Program-made: the position numbers and the translations under genes
In this document: in pieces, positions 32,444-43,428 of the stretch
Position numbering within the stretch: position 1 is the first letter of the stretch
How the letters are laid out: the number at the start of each line of letters is the position of its first letter
Notes under the pieces: model-generated
Databases searched by the model: none
Seen by the model: only the letters and a program-made list of their open reading frames with translations
Told to the model about the DNA's origin: nothing
Origin: Varroa destructor
Taxonomy: Eukaryota; Arthropoda; Arachnida; Mesostigmata; Varroidae
NCBI RefSeq assembly: GCF_002443255.2
Contig: NW_019211455.1
Coordinates: 10,263,959 to 10,327,958, forward strand
DNA length: 64,000 nt
Direction of reading: 5' to 3'

Positions 32444-32525
32444 ATGATTATGGACCAGCAACGCTACGACAACGTATTGGCAAGCAAATCATATACGTAT
32501 GTCTATATAGTCGGCGACCACTCAG
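32444..32525 (+). CDS. candidate first coding exon
   Basis: ATG at 32444 with A at -3 (AAACATGAT). It reads MIMDQQRYDNVLASKSYTYV and continues 27 codons to donor CACTCAG|GTAGGG at 32526. Reading through the donor remains open to 32662. It could instead be an internal exon, as CCAG within it is a possible acceptor. A downstream partner with the right phase was not established. Confidence 0.23.
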
Positions 32526-33703
32526 GTAGGGTTCGAGTACCGATATCGAGGTTTGGAAGATTATATCCCATCCAAGCTTCTGTTGTAAGAGAATCCCTTA
32601 AATTTAGCTCGTCCAATTTATTAGGGTCAGATGCTATTCAAATATGGTTGAAATACTGTTAGGAGACAATCCACTGAACGACGAAGAGCACTAGGTCGCG
32701 TGCGAAATAGGTATCCGTCGTTGAGTAGCATGCATAGCCCGCAATGGATAGCTTCCGGATAGTAAAATCACACGAGTCCTCTGAATTCTATAATCTCGGT
32801 AGCATTTCAACTAATTGGAACTTTACGCTGATCTCATATATGTCGAATTGATTAGTATCTGAAGTCACGCTGTTGTTACTCGTGACTAAATACTTGCATT
32901 ATTTTATATATATATATTATGTGTATTAAGATGTTTTTATAATTAAAATTTGCGTTTGAAAAAGGCGGAAAAATTATTATCGGAACCGTTCTCCGCCACT
33001 AGTCTGTGGTCACGCGCGTCCGCCATAAGATAACCAATAAATAACAGAAAGAATGCATGAAAACGAATAATTTGTTATTTTTTTCTAATAAAAGAAATTC
33101 CAGCTGATAGAAAACGACCTACATCTACTTCACGGTACAGGTTTTTGCGTCGAGCTACGTAATAGAAATGGTACTCGTATTAACAGTCGTTTTTTTCACT
33201 GGCACTTTCTATCCGCTTAGTGCATCATGTCTTAGGCATTAGGCTTGAGCTGTTTGGGAGATGCTGTTCATGATAATGCTAATTCGTTTCAATATCGGAC
33301 TGTGTTTATTGCTGAGGACAGCGGTAGTTAGCTTTCAGAGTTTTTGAGCATTCAGATAGAAGTTCTGCTCTAGCAGTATTCTGTAGAGCTGTCAAACTTC
33401 GATAGCTTTTTTCGGATATAAAGCTAGTTGAGACGTCGGGTATTCCATAGTAAAGAAACGAACTAGCTTGTTGTATACCTATTCAATCTGATAATAATGT
33501 ATATTTTTTTCACAGTAACACACAACTACCTTCAACGGATAACTATAGCTGGTTTGATGATCCGTTTCGAAGCGTTACCCATTTAACTCCGAAACAATAG
33601 AATAAGACATGATTGAACAAACGCCAATCAAGTAAAGACCTATCTATATTGATTCTATACATTTCGGAGAAACAACAAAGACAATTATTTGCGCCTTCTT
33701 TAG
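32526..33703. other. no supported gene
   Basis: Holds a short TA run near 32905-32920. A minus frame at 33543-33782 overlaps the next entry and looks like its shadow. Confidence 0.4.
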
Positions 33704-33825
33704 GAAGGTCTTTTAGGCTACGGAACCGTCTGACGTTGGCCGATATAGAAGTCAGACTGATCGAAGAACTAATAAACCACAAAGAATATAAAAAAGAAAT
33801 ACCTAAAATGCTTTTATTAGATTAA
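33704..33825 (+). CDS. candidate terminal exon with adjacent poly-A signal
   Basis: Acceptor TTATTTGCGCCTTCTTTAG ends at 33703. After two bases, 39 codons read from RSFRLRNRLTLADIEVRLIE through a charged helix-like stretch to TAA at 33823-33825. AATAAA lies only 17 bases past the stop, at 33843-33848. Acceptor, amphipathic charged C-terminus, stop and poly-A signal line up well. The ORF is also open upstream to 33613, so the acceptor is not forced. Confidence 0.3.
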
Positions 33826-33842
33826 ATTCTTGCTGAAAAAGC

Positions 33843-33848
33843 AATAAA
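33843..33848 (+). promoter_or_regulatory. polyadenylation hexamer AATAAA
   Basis: Canonical hexamer immediately downstream of the candidate terminal exon at 33704-33825. Such hexamers are frequent in AT-rich DNA, so its value comes only from its position. Confidence 0.3.
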
Positions 33849-34672
33849 TAGTGCTGAGAGGTTATTATCGATATGCGACACAGTAATAACATATTATTTA
33901 CGTAACTATTTGTATCAAACCCCATAAACGATTGTATATGGCCGGTTGCTAGAAATAGCCAATTTTTTTCTTTTGCTATTGTAAAAATCTGCAAATGTTA
34001 ACTAGCTTAGCTGGTTAACATCGGAATATCAGATGTAGGCATCGATCATAGCGACTTTGGAATGGAAAAGATTTCATATTTATGTATCATACATCTTTAC
34101 GGTGTTTTTCTTCTCTAAGGCGTTAGACTGTGTGACGCTTTGAACTTCCTTCGTCGCTTAGGCGAGGTCGACAATTGGTCTAGTAAAGGGATCGAAACAA
34201 CGCATCCTTCCACAGCGGCCCATAATTACAGAGACAGCCGTTACAGGACGAAACCTCTCGCCGCTGTGTTATCAGAGCAGAAGTTTGCATACAAAGTACT
34301 GCTCAGCTTCATGTGTGAGAAGAATAACTCACGCGTGTTGACTTGACCTTTTTTAGCACCATACGATATCTAAGGAATCGACTTCATAGACACGTATCGG
34401 CGTGTTTGAGAATAGCTGAACGAGACTATGAGTTTCTGCTGCCAATATATAGGCGGAGTCGAAAGTGACGACCCTTATAAATAGTTTAGCACTGAGAATC
34501 TCTAGCGACCTTATTTCTTGGCGTCTAATCTTTTTATGCTTACAAGAGCGTGGTTACGCCTAGCTAATAATATATATATGTATATATAATTTTTTTGTTT
34601 TTTATTGTCTGTGTAAAGGTTCAGTTTATGATGTTAAGCCAAATACGTTTTTGATTATCATTCTACGCGTAG
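33849..34672. other. no supported gene
   Basis: A plus frame at 34140-34346 is unsupported by splice sites. AT-rich near 34568-34590. Confidence 0.4.
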
Positions 34673-34908
34673 ACTCAGATCAGCGTGAATTATTTTTCGT
34701 ACAAATAGTGTTCCGCAACATATTGAAAACAACAAGAAATAAGCATCTCTCGATAACAGCGGAAATGCCGAGGTACGCCGGAAGATTAGCTAATGCAATG
34801 CTTAAAGCCTATATAAAAGATGTCAACCTGCTGAAAATAATTTTTTACGCAACACAGACTTTTATAATAGAACTCTGTGAAAGACTATTACCCTATGTTA
34901 TTTTATAG
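34673..34908 (+). CDS. candidate terminal exon, helical peptide
   Basis: Acceptor TTTTTGATTATCATTCTACGCGTAG ends at 34672. After two bases, 77 codons run to TAG at 34906-34908. The peptide (for example KHLSITAEMPRYAGRLANAM) looks helical, with alternating basic and hydrophobic residues and a hydrophobic end. It could be a helical-repeat or membrane-adjacent segment. The exit phase of 33704-33825 is irrelevant because that segment has its own stop. Family unknown. Confidence 0.27.
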
Positions 34909-35955
34909 CGTACAATTTTTTTTACTTGTTTTTGAAGTGCATTTGAAACAACCTCGTTGAACAGAGCGAACGACCAATGGGACATTGCAATATGAGTGCT
35001 TCTAATGACTGGAACAAGTTCATTTGTTACGGGTTGATCGAAGGATTGCGTATCTGATTTAGCCGCTCATCTCTTGGAACTGGCTAGAAATGTGGCGCTC
35101 CCGTTCCAGTCAGGCTTCCTGCAAAAAAGTCCTTTGGTTTTGGCTAACCTTTACCCCCTAGGGCCTCGTAACGTCTGGTCTGGAGTTGTTTTTAACACAA
35201 TTCCGAAACTGCGGCGAGATGTGCTTCGCTCAATCTCGTAGCTTCACAATTATAACTGTAACTTTGACATCGTTAGCATACTCGTAGAATTTGCTGTTTT
35301 TTGTTTCTACCGTTTTTGCCTCCTAGGACCCTAGCGATCTAATGTCTCAAATCGTGGTTGTCATCCTGTTATTTTCTCATGTACTCATATAAAAGCTAGT
35401 TCTCTCATAAATGCAGCTAACTAGACATAAACGATGTGGGATGTTGCTTTCCCCTGCATGTTTTATGAGCTGAGGCACATAGCTACGACAATAATGAAGG
35501 TGGTGAGGATATACTCGCAGCTCTCCTGTTTTAGGCAGTTATTATGCAGGCGTAAGAAAGTACACTTAGGTAAAGGTAACTATGTTCACACGGGGACCTC
35601 ACTACCCTGATTTGTTATTTGGAACAAGTCGTATTTGTCGTTTTGCTAAGTTACCTTTGCAATAAAGTTACTACTGTAGTACTTGTATTCATCACTAGCT
35701 ATATATATATGCTGATCCACATGGGCGGGCCGAGGAGAGATGTTGCTGATAATCGTCCACAGCGTCATCGGTCGGCTGGACAGCGTGTGACAAGCAAAAG
35801 GCGGCCGGCAAAAGCAAAGCTTCATTGCGTGTCCAAGCTGTTCCGCTGGAGATCCACCAAACACCTTCAAGGGCAATAATATGCCAAGATACAAAAGGAC
35901 GGTACTTGCCCCATTTTTCCTTTTATGGTCCCCCCTCTACCGCTGCTATGCCTTG
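34909..35955. other. no supported gene
   Basis: A 35-nt segment 35535-35569 (+) lies between acceptor TCTCCTGTTTTAG and donor TTAG|GTAAAG and is open in one frame. A TA run sits at about 35700. Overlapping frames at 35619-35894 lack support. Confidence 0.4.
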
Positions 35956-36000
35956 CCCCCCCCCCCCCCCCCCCCCCACCCCCCCCCCCCCCCCCCCCCC
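35956..36000 (+). repeat. C22-A-C22 tract
   Basis: Twenty-two C, a single A, then twenty-two C, followed by GTTGTG. On the minus strand this is G22-T-G22. It can form i-motif and G-quadruplex structures and is likely polymorphic and hard to sequence. It creates Pro-rich pseudo-ORFs in all three plus frames (35825-36173) that should be ignored. Confidence 0.97.
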
Positions 36001-37174
36001 GTTGTGACCATCTCATCACCGCATCACCATGCAGCTACCGAGAGGGTAGCGCTGTTTGTATGAAAGTCAGAGGAAAAATTGCTTCGGCTGAACCGGGGGA
36101 CCAAACACGCAAGATAATACGCACTCTATCCTCCCAGTTGTGGCTGTTATTATTGCTATTCTTAGTGTTGTAGTCTCTTTGAACACACTAAAGGGTAAAC
36201 ATTATCCCCTGGCAACTAGCTTTTTCCGGCAGTCTCCAGTGCGCAGAAATAACGCACGGGCTTCCAGACAGACCGTCGTCATAGGCGCCTCACTAAGCTA
36301 GGAACTACATAGCAAGCCGCAACAGGTAGGGATACGCACATATTTCTTTTTGAGCATCCCAAAACCCATGTTGTGTTGCAGGGTGCTAAACCTGAAAATC
36401 TGCCCGTTCTTACTGTTTTCGTACCCATGTCGCCCACGCCCTAGTAGATAACATAATAAAAGAGGACTGAATAAACAAGAACGAGAGAGCGGGAAAAAGA
36501 TAGAGCCATAAACTAGTATAGTGGCGATCTGCTTCATGTAAAGGCCGCTTAGCAGCGGACGTTTTCCCTTAACCCGCTTTCCGTAGTGGTTAGTTTATAA
36601 TTCCTTCGAAGAATATTACCGGTTTTTTCCCATATTGTTGCGTTTGTTCCCTTCCTCCTGATTTGGTTTGAGCAAGGCCCACCCAGCCCAGATGAGCCTA
36701 GTCTCGCAAAAGCTAACTAAATCAAATTCTTTCATGCACGAAGCGTCTGTTCTCGAGCCATTTTTTTCTCTTCGAGCAACACTATGGTTTGCAGTTGCCA
36801 TTTTCCTTTAGGTTGCATAAAGGGCCTGAAGCCTCTATATTTTTAAGACCCCGCTGCATCCACTAATAGCAATAACATGCATAGTATTAGTAGCGGCCGT
36901 AACAATAGCAAAAGCACCCGCGAGGGCGACACTCTGCCGAAGTACTTGGCCTACGGGGAGCAAGAAAAAGCTTCGATAAAGTGCTTAAGCCAGGCTTCAT
37001 CGCTATTCTCTTTGTCTTATTTTCGTGGGAATTCGATAGTCGACTAATGGTAAGGTTGTAATGCCTAACCAAAAGGGTAGCGCCGGACGTAAAACTCGAA
37101 GCACTTTAGTAGAAATTGAAGCCGATGCAAGCATCATAATCGTTGAGTGACGTTTCGAAGGCGAGATAGTGTAA
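36001..37174. other. no supported gene
   Basis: Nothing beyond short frames. Confidence 0.45.
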
Positions 37175-37450
37175 CGTGCTTACGGGCTTACTTACGAACC
37201 AAAATTGAAGGGTCAAGGTCTGGGCGGCAGTATTTTGAAAACTGTGGCTGCAGACCCTATCGGTGCTGTTGTTGCTAGCGGTGACGGTCGTTTTAAGCGA
37301 GAGGTGGGGGGGGGGATCAATGATCTAAAGGAAGACAGGCATGCAGCCCTGTTTCGCGACGGGACGAGGGGCAAGCATCTAGAAGGGCAACCTGCTCTGT
37401 TGGACGCAAATCCAGCACACATCTATGAAGAAGGTTCTCTGTGCTTCTGA
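37175..37450 (+). CDS. open frame in a GC-richer patch, unknown protein
   Basis: 91 codons open to TGA, including SILKTVAADPIGAVVASGDG, then charged residues around a Gly run made by G10 at 37310. There is no ATG; AG acceptors such as GTGGCTGCAG are possible. GAG|GTGGGG could be a donor. Gly/Ala-rich composition with acidic and basic pairs looks protein-like, but the minus strand is also open. Not assigned. Confidence 0.18.
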   Translation, partial: RAYGLTYEPKLKGQGLGGSILKTVAADPIGAVVASGDGRFKREVGGGINDLKEDRHAALFRDGTRGKHLEGQPALLDANPAHIYEEGSLCF

Positions 37451-37588
37451 CCCGTTTCCTCCATCGTTAACCTTATACGATAGCTATGCAGGTTAACTTG
37501 TATACAGGCGGAGATCTAGGGATGCATCAACGTATGGGTGGCGTGAGGACCCCTCTTAGGGTTCAGTGGGCTGGGTTTCTATCGCTGA

Positions 37589-37771
37589 GAGCAATGCAGT
37601 AGTGCTACGCGGCTAGCAACAGACACTCAAGATGCACTAGTAGCAGCTTTTTCGGTCCCTGGCAGAAACATGGGTGGTCGCTGTGTTACCCATCTCGTTG
37701 GCAAGACACTTACAGAACTATCAGCCTTGCAAAGGCTGTCATCTCGTTGCTGCTTTGTGGCAGTTTCTTGA
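37589..37771 (+). CDS. open frame, possible exon
   Basis: 60 codons from after a TGA to TGA 37769-37771. CTGGGTTTCTATCGCTGAG just upstream could serve as an acceptor. Residues include RLATDTQDALVAAFSVPGRN. It is in a different frame from 37175-37450, about 140 bases downstream; joining them would need an intron I could not place confidently. Confidence 0.17.
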   Translation, partial: EQCSSATRLATDTQDALVAAFSVPGRNMGGRCVTHLVGKTLTELSALQRLSSRCCFVAVS

Positions 37772-38437
37772 CTGTAGGACGTTTTCCTTGGAGGTAAAAA
37801 AAAGAAGAACTAAAAGACAACAATAGAATAAGGATAGGCGATTCGAATCGAATGCATGCATCTGTTAGATACAGCAGATGCCATCTAAAATAGAAATTGA
37901 TGAAACAGATACGCTCTAGAATATCCTGCCGGTTCAAAACGACTCCGAGCTGTGGGTTTCGTGCAGCAAGGATTTGTGCTAGCTTTACTCTAACTTTATT
38001 GGGGTCTCAAAAAGTGAGCAACGCAATTTCTGCGAGTAATCAACTCTATTGTATACATCTTTTGGCGCTTAAATCGCAGTAGTTACGAATGAGCGAGCCT
38101 ACCCATAGCTGACTTTGATGAGTCTGGCGGTGACGATCAAGCCATATCTAGCGTAACTAGCTGTATCGTCAGTCTCTGATCAGTGAAGCTTTGAGAAGAT
38201 AAGGATATCCCATTAGTCGGTGTGATTATCATTAGACCAGTGAACAGGTCCTCATCTTGTAGATATCCACTGTTTTTGATTGAAACAATACGATTCATTA
38301 TTATTAGCAGTTTAGCCTTATCTCTGTATTTTAAATAGCCATAGAACAATGAAAAAGCTGACGATCGCTGTGACTTTTCAAAACTAAACGAGTTCAAAAA
38401 CAGATACTAACTATGGAAAATCAATCATTTATATAAA
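37772..38437. other. no supported gene
   Basis: Nothing distinctive. Confidence 0.45.
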
Positions 38438-38682
38438 ATGCGAGTGTTTGTGTGCGAAGCCAGAGATAAACGAGGTATTATTCACTGTGAAGAAAGAGTC
38501 ACGATCGTGGAAATTGACATAACTTTTATGGGAAACATGAGATATCTTAAAATAGGTGTTCCTTCTCAATGTATCAATATTAAACGAAATATTGTTGAAG
38601 ATTGGTCAATGATTGAATTATGGATAAAATTCAATATAGGAAATGGGCTTCGCTGTCTACAGCGTATGCAACATCCTATTTC
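38438..38682 (+). CDS. candidate first coding exon, ATG plus strong donor
   Basis: ATG at 38438 in context TATAAAATGC (A at -3). Eighty-one codons, starting MRVFVCEARDKRGIIHCEER, run to a strong donor TTTC|GTAAGTGT at 38683, leaving two bases. The frame closes four bases into the intron. Start context, length and donor agree, making this the best initiator-exon candidate. The peptide alternates hydrophobic and charged residues as in a beta-rich domain, but I recognise no family. No next exon was pinned down. Confidence 0.32.
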
Positions 38683-40813
38683 GTAAGTGTATGACCACCG
38701 AGCTATGGGCTGATAAAATATGATTTTCTTATTATAAAAAAAAATACCTTTATCAACCAAAACTTCCAAGAAGATACGGAATATTTTATTTTGGTTAGCT
38801 TAGCAGCGTGTATTTCAGTAGCTAAAAAAGCAATATAATTAATGGCTGATTGGGTTTGATTTCTACAAAACAGAAATGTGTTTTTTACTACAATGATACT
38901 CCATTTCCTCTTTTTATTACTATTATTATTATACATTTGAAATGCAAGGCTACCCAGACCTGTGAATTTCAAATAAATGGTTTTCGAACAAGATCCGTGA
39001 ATTATTTCTACGTTTTAATAAGGCATTGGTTTTCGACGTAACGACCGGGGAGCGTAAAATGGCACATTCACTTAGTTTTTATTATGACCGCATCTTATGT
39101 TGCCCAGATCTTTATTGATCTGTATCAGACCCTTGTTGGGAAACAGCGTATTGCGATCCCACAGTTCAATATTGTATCTGGCTGTAATGAAAAGTGGTAT
39201 ATAACACATTGTATACAATAGTAGCTCATTTACCCATATCCTGCTTTGTGATTGTTACTCTACTACCTTGTAGAGCCCCCGAGGTGCAATTAGCGCTTGT
39301 TTTGTGTCGGCCTGCCACGAATAACGACGCTAACAACTCATACAATTTACGGCCAAGCGACCCACATTGACAATCACAACGGTCCAGCTCAAAGAGAACC
39401 GCGAGGAGCCCAACAGGGACAACCAATGCCCCTCACGAACTTTTGTTAAACCTGATTCAGGGATAGGAACCGGGTCGGAAACAGTTGCAACGCGCCTGCA
39501 GGTAGTCAGGAGCGAAAGTGATTGTTCTTCAGTCCTCAATCGACCTAACTACGTAGGCTTCTCGTCTGGGTTGCATGGACCGGTGCTTTGTCGTATAGCA
39601 AGATTATTCTACTAACGATGAATAAACAAAAACGGAATCGATTTCAAGCTCGTTATCAACACTGCCAGCAGTCGTAGTGCGTACAAGTTAATTAATTATT
39701 TAAAAATATGTACATTTCTATTTAATTTATCAAATTTTTTTATTACATTATCATAGACTGATTATATATATGTATTCCTGTCTAAGCGTAGTGATATTCT
39801 TATGCATAGCTATATGCATGAGTACTTGTGCATGGATTAATACGTGCTTCAATATAGCACAGCGTTCGAATATATACAGATAAATAGCAATACAGGGCGC
39901 AAATACCCTAATAGTAAGAAGTATTAAGGAGGCACAGACTCTTAAAATAAGCCGATTACGCGAGTAGTAATATGATGTTTTCGCGTTTTTCTCGATACTT
40001 GAGCCGTTAGGCATTACTGCGGATGGCTGGCTCCTGTCAACATAAAACAAAGATGAAGGTTTATACTCGGATTCAAACCTAGTCAGCCGTGTCCTGAGTA
40101 ACCAAAAAAAGAACGATTATCATCGTCAAACGCATATGGTCATGATATCTGCCGGTAGCGCTGAATGGCATTTTTTTTTTGCCAGAAACCTATATGCCTC
40201 AAAAATTTCCCAGCGGCTACAAAGCGTTTGCTCTCTCTGTTCGGGCAATGTTGTACATTACTTTCAGATAGCTTTATCGTAATTCCTAAAGCATTATATA
40301 GTCAGCGTCAAAACTAATCTTGAAGAATCTGTGATTTTATAGGGCAGCTATTGCCAACAGTGATTGGGGATTCGTCAAACCTCAAGATTTGCTAAAAAAA
40401 CAAGCAGGGAAATCGAGACTATACTTCTAATCAGACCATAAATAACAGTGTCTATGGTCTTCTAATAGGCAGCCATATAATGAACTCATTCACCTGGGTG
40501 GAAAGAAGATCAGTGTGTGTGGCAGTGACTTGCAACGATCCTAATATCGGCTTGCGATTGTATATATAAGATATAAAGCGATTGCTTGATTATGGGAAGG
40601 TGACACCGTTCCGCGATAACATTACTTGATGATGAAATAAAAACTGTTGACCGTAACAGTATGACAGTATCATAATGTTATTAGGTAGCATCGTACGAGA
40701 TGCTTCGGTTTAATACCTTATACCACTAGAATATAACGGATAGGAAAAGTTTATGCTGATTAGTATGATATGATGCTAGAACAGCCTTGCAGCTCGATTT
40801 GATAATTACTTGT
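38683..40813. other. 2.1 kb without a supported gene
   Basis: AT-rich sequence with several short frames and no structure that holds up. Confidence 0.45.
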
Positions 40814-41206
40814 TTAAACTTCGTTGTGCGTTGTGAACATAGTTTTTAAAGACCAAAAGTTGATCAGTGACGCGTTTCGCTGATCAGTCGATGCTTTCAG
40901 TGCAATGAATCCGACAACTTCCTGCCCAACTCTGATGGTGCAGCACGATGGGCTTATACTGTTAGCGCCAAAGGAAAAAGCAAAGTCACACAAACGAATT
41001 GGTTGATTGTAGGAACGTTGTTTCTTTAAGTATTCACAGGCATTTTCTGCTTCGGTCCATTGGCTCATCCGCGGTTGCCCGCTTATGGCCGGAGCTTTCC
41101 AGGCAGTACGAAAATATAATCCATGCATACAACACTTAGCAGTTTCCCTTGTGCCTTGTGAGCGCGGAGACTCCATGAAGCCAATGTTTCTGGCCTGAAT
41201 AGGCAT
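40814..41206 (-). CDS. ATG-initiated 130-residue ORF, unknown protein
   Basis: The longest ATG-initiated frame free of repeats. The start has A at -3 (AGAGAATGCC). Codons are varied and the protein looks globular: MPIQARNIGFMESPRSQGTR at the start, an acidic-basic middle (WTEAENACEYLKKQ), six Cys in all, and a hydrophobic VGFIAL segment near residue 103. It ends at TAA. No splice sites are needed. No AATAAA lies close downstream. Chance frames of this size are expected about a few times in the window, so confidence stays moderate. Confidence 0.33.
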   Translation of the reverse strand: MPIQARNIGFMESPRSQGTRETAKCCMHGLYFRTAWKAPAISGQPRMSQWTEAENACEYLKKQRSYNQPIRLCDFAFSFGANSISPSCCTIRVGQEVVGFIALKASTDQRNASLINFWSLKTMFTTHNEV

Positions 41207-42792
41207 TCTCTAAAAAACTGCTGGACCGATTTCATCAGAAATAAGCCTGTGAGTAGCAATACGACAATTGATCTCTATCAGGCTCTAGATTTTAACCGCT
41301 GACTCGGCCTCGTAGTCGCCAATATATGCTTGGAGCAACGCGTCCTTCGATAGATTTACGCCATCGTGTTAACTCGACGTCTCGCCGTCAATACTCCTAC
41401 CAATGTTGACAGTTATTAGCGTTCTGATTGTCCTTAATGATTTATGTACACAGTTAGCTAGAGACGTCTGTTTCGGCGTTTAGGCAAAACGCTCACGATC
41501 TGGATAGAAGCTCTCATATTTATTGTATATTTGAAATGGTACGATTGGTTAGGATTACGCGTATGCGTCGTAAGGCAAAACTCAACTTGGAATAGTTGTT
41601 AAATCGAAAATTAGCCGCGTAAATTTACAGCAGAGAAAACAGTCGGCGACCATAATGCCAAATCCAACAGTGGCGCAGATAACACAAACACGCTTGTCCC
41701 AAGCAAACTAGCGAGTTTAATAGGCTTTCGATCCTAGAATAGTGCGCTGCAATAGCTCGAACAATAGTCTCGAAGGATGTTTTTTTTAGAAACTAGCTAA
41801 AAATCAAATGGAATTGTGTGCCTATCCTGTAATACTTACTTAGTCTTATCGGGTCATCATAGATTCGGAAAGTGCGCTGTAGAAGTGAGCGTCATTTTAG
41901 GTTCTGCTATGCTTAAATATTGAGTTGTAACAGTATTATACTAGCCACGTTCTTTGATGCTGCACTAATTCGCCTTAACAGATACGCCTTAAAACAAAAG
42001 GACAATGATTGTCACGACGTGCCCACAATATCGTTGTAACCTTCCGTAACGGGAGACATGTTTCTCGCCTGACCATCCTGTACACTACACTAGAATCTGA
42101 CGCAGACGCGTTAAAATGATGTACGATCTTCTCCGGTGCACGGAGGAACTAATACATTGTGTAATTTTAGGGTCTAGCAGGACCTTTTGTTACTTCTCAA
42201 CAACTGGGGAAATTATATTTGCCGATGGTTTTACTGTTCGACAAAGTACGCCAAACACTGCTAAAAGTATTAAAATGTCTGGAATAGAGTTACGTGAGAT
42301 CATACGAACTGTTTGATTTTATGGTCGTATGTCACAATGTAAGATACAGACGTACGAATGTATTCACGCGTGTTAGATACGTCCCAACTTTTTCACCCTA
42401 CACATATCGTTACCAAATGATTATTGACCGATAAAAGCCGAAGGGAAAACGTTTTTATTTTTTTCAAACACAAGAAATTAACATATACTGATCTATAAAT
42501 ACTCAACACCCGCAAGGCAAATACGATGTTATATTTACAAGAGAAAAGTAATTTAAGTAATTTAATTATTATAAATGCGTTATGTTAAAATAAAAAAGCA
42601 TTTAAATTGTTATTACTAGTTGCAGCCATATCGGGGACGGCATTTTGCTACTTCGTGTTAGTGGGACACGAAGTGATTCATAACTTTAGCGGAGTAACAC
42701 TTTAAGAGGAGTTCCACATCCCAACTGCTAATTGATGTTCCAATTTTTTGTTAAAACACAGCACATAGGATTATTTGCTATGTAAAATATAG
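41207..42792. other. no supported gene
   Basis: A plus frame at 42116-42316 has no support. 42545-42565 has a small tandem TAATTTAAG repeat in AT-rich sequence. Confidence 0.45.
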
Positions 42793-42870
42793 GATCGACT
42801 GAGAAACACCAGAGGGTGACCGGTTCAGTTCAAAGGAATAGTCAGAGGACCGTTCATCTAAATTTTCAAG
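42793..42870 (+). CDS. candidate exon 1 of a two-exon model
   Basis: Donor TTCAAG|GTAAGG at 42871 is strong. The acceptor ending AAATATAG at 42792 is modest. Two leading bases and 25 codons beginning STEKHQRVTGSVQRNSQRTV, with one base left. That phase matches the entry of 43277-43428 across a 406-bp intron. Confidence 0.25.
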
Positions 42871-43276
42871 GTAAGGCGCGCAGCAACCCTGCTAATGAAA
42901 AAAAGGCTATGCAATTAAGCAGGGCTCAAAATATCGACCAGTCTCAATATGCTACCCGTGAGATAGCGAAGTCCTCCCGCCTAGATTTGCTTTGTTCTGC
43001 TCTCCTAAGGTCTCTACCCATGACTCAGTAGAACAAACCTTAAAATGTAATACGATTGAGTCAGGCTGGCATATGCCTATCCAAATTAAAAAAATCAATG
43101 TCCAGACTACTTGAGCCCTAGGCTGCCTGACACAAAATAACCATTACGACCCACATAGCCTATCCTTATATTCCGAAACCGTCTTTGTTTTATTGCTAGT
43201 CACGATTGCTCCTCGTATTGCTCTACTTGTTGCTCGCGATGCGCATTTTTCTCCTGTTTATTTCCTTTATCCGAAG

Positions 43277-43428
43277 CATTTCTGCTCGTGTTATCCAGTG
43301 ACGAGCACGCGACCGTTGTATTAGAAAGTAACAAGCGTGAAGCGTTCCTTCTTCGATGTGTCATAGGTGATGCCCTCTTTCATCCACATGACCCGGCGCG
43401 ACCATCTAATTGCCCCTGGGAATTGTTA
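43277..43428 (+). CDS. candidate exon 2 of a two-exon model
   Basis: A very good pyrimidine tract (TTTTTCTCCTGTTTATTTCC) leads to an AAG acceptor at 43276 or to CAG at 43298, both in the same frame. The segment stays open to a strong donor TTGTTA|GTAAGTCC at 43429. It includes TVVLESNKREAFLLRCVIGD and ends NCPWELL in phase 0. Codons are GC-richer than the surroundings. A following acceptor at 43559 (TGTATTTCCTACAG) opens 12 codons in phase. Family not recognised. Confidence 0.32.

Noticed and set aside
35825..36173. Three Pro-rich ORFs in three frames
   Set aside because: All are translations of the C22-A-C22 tract; openness in all three frames shows it is the homopolymer, not coding.
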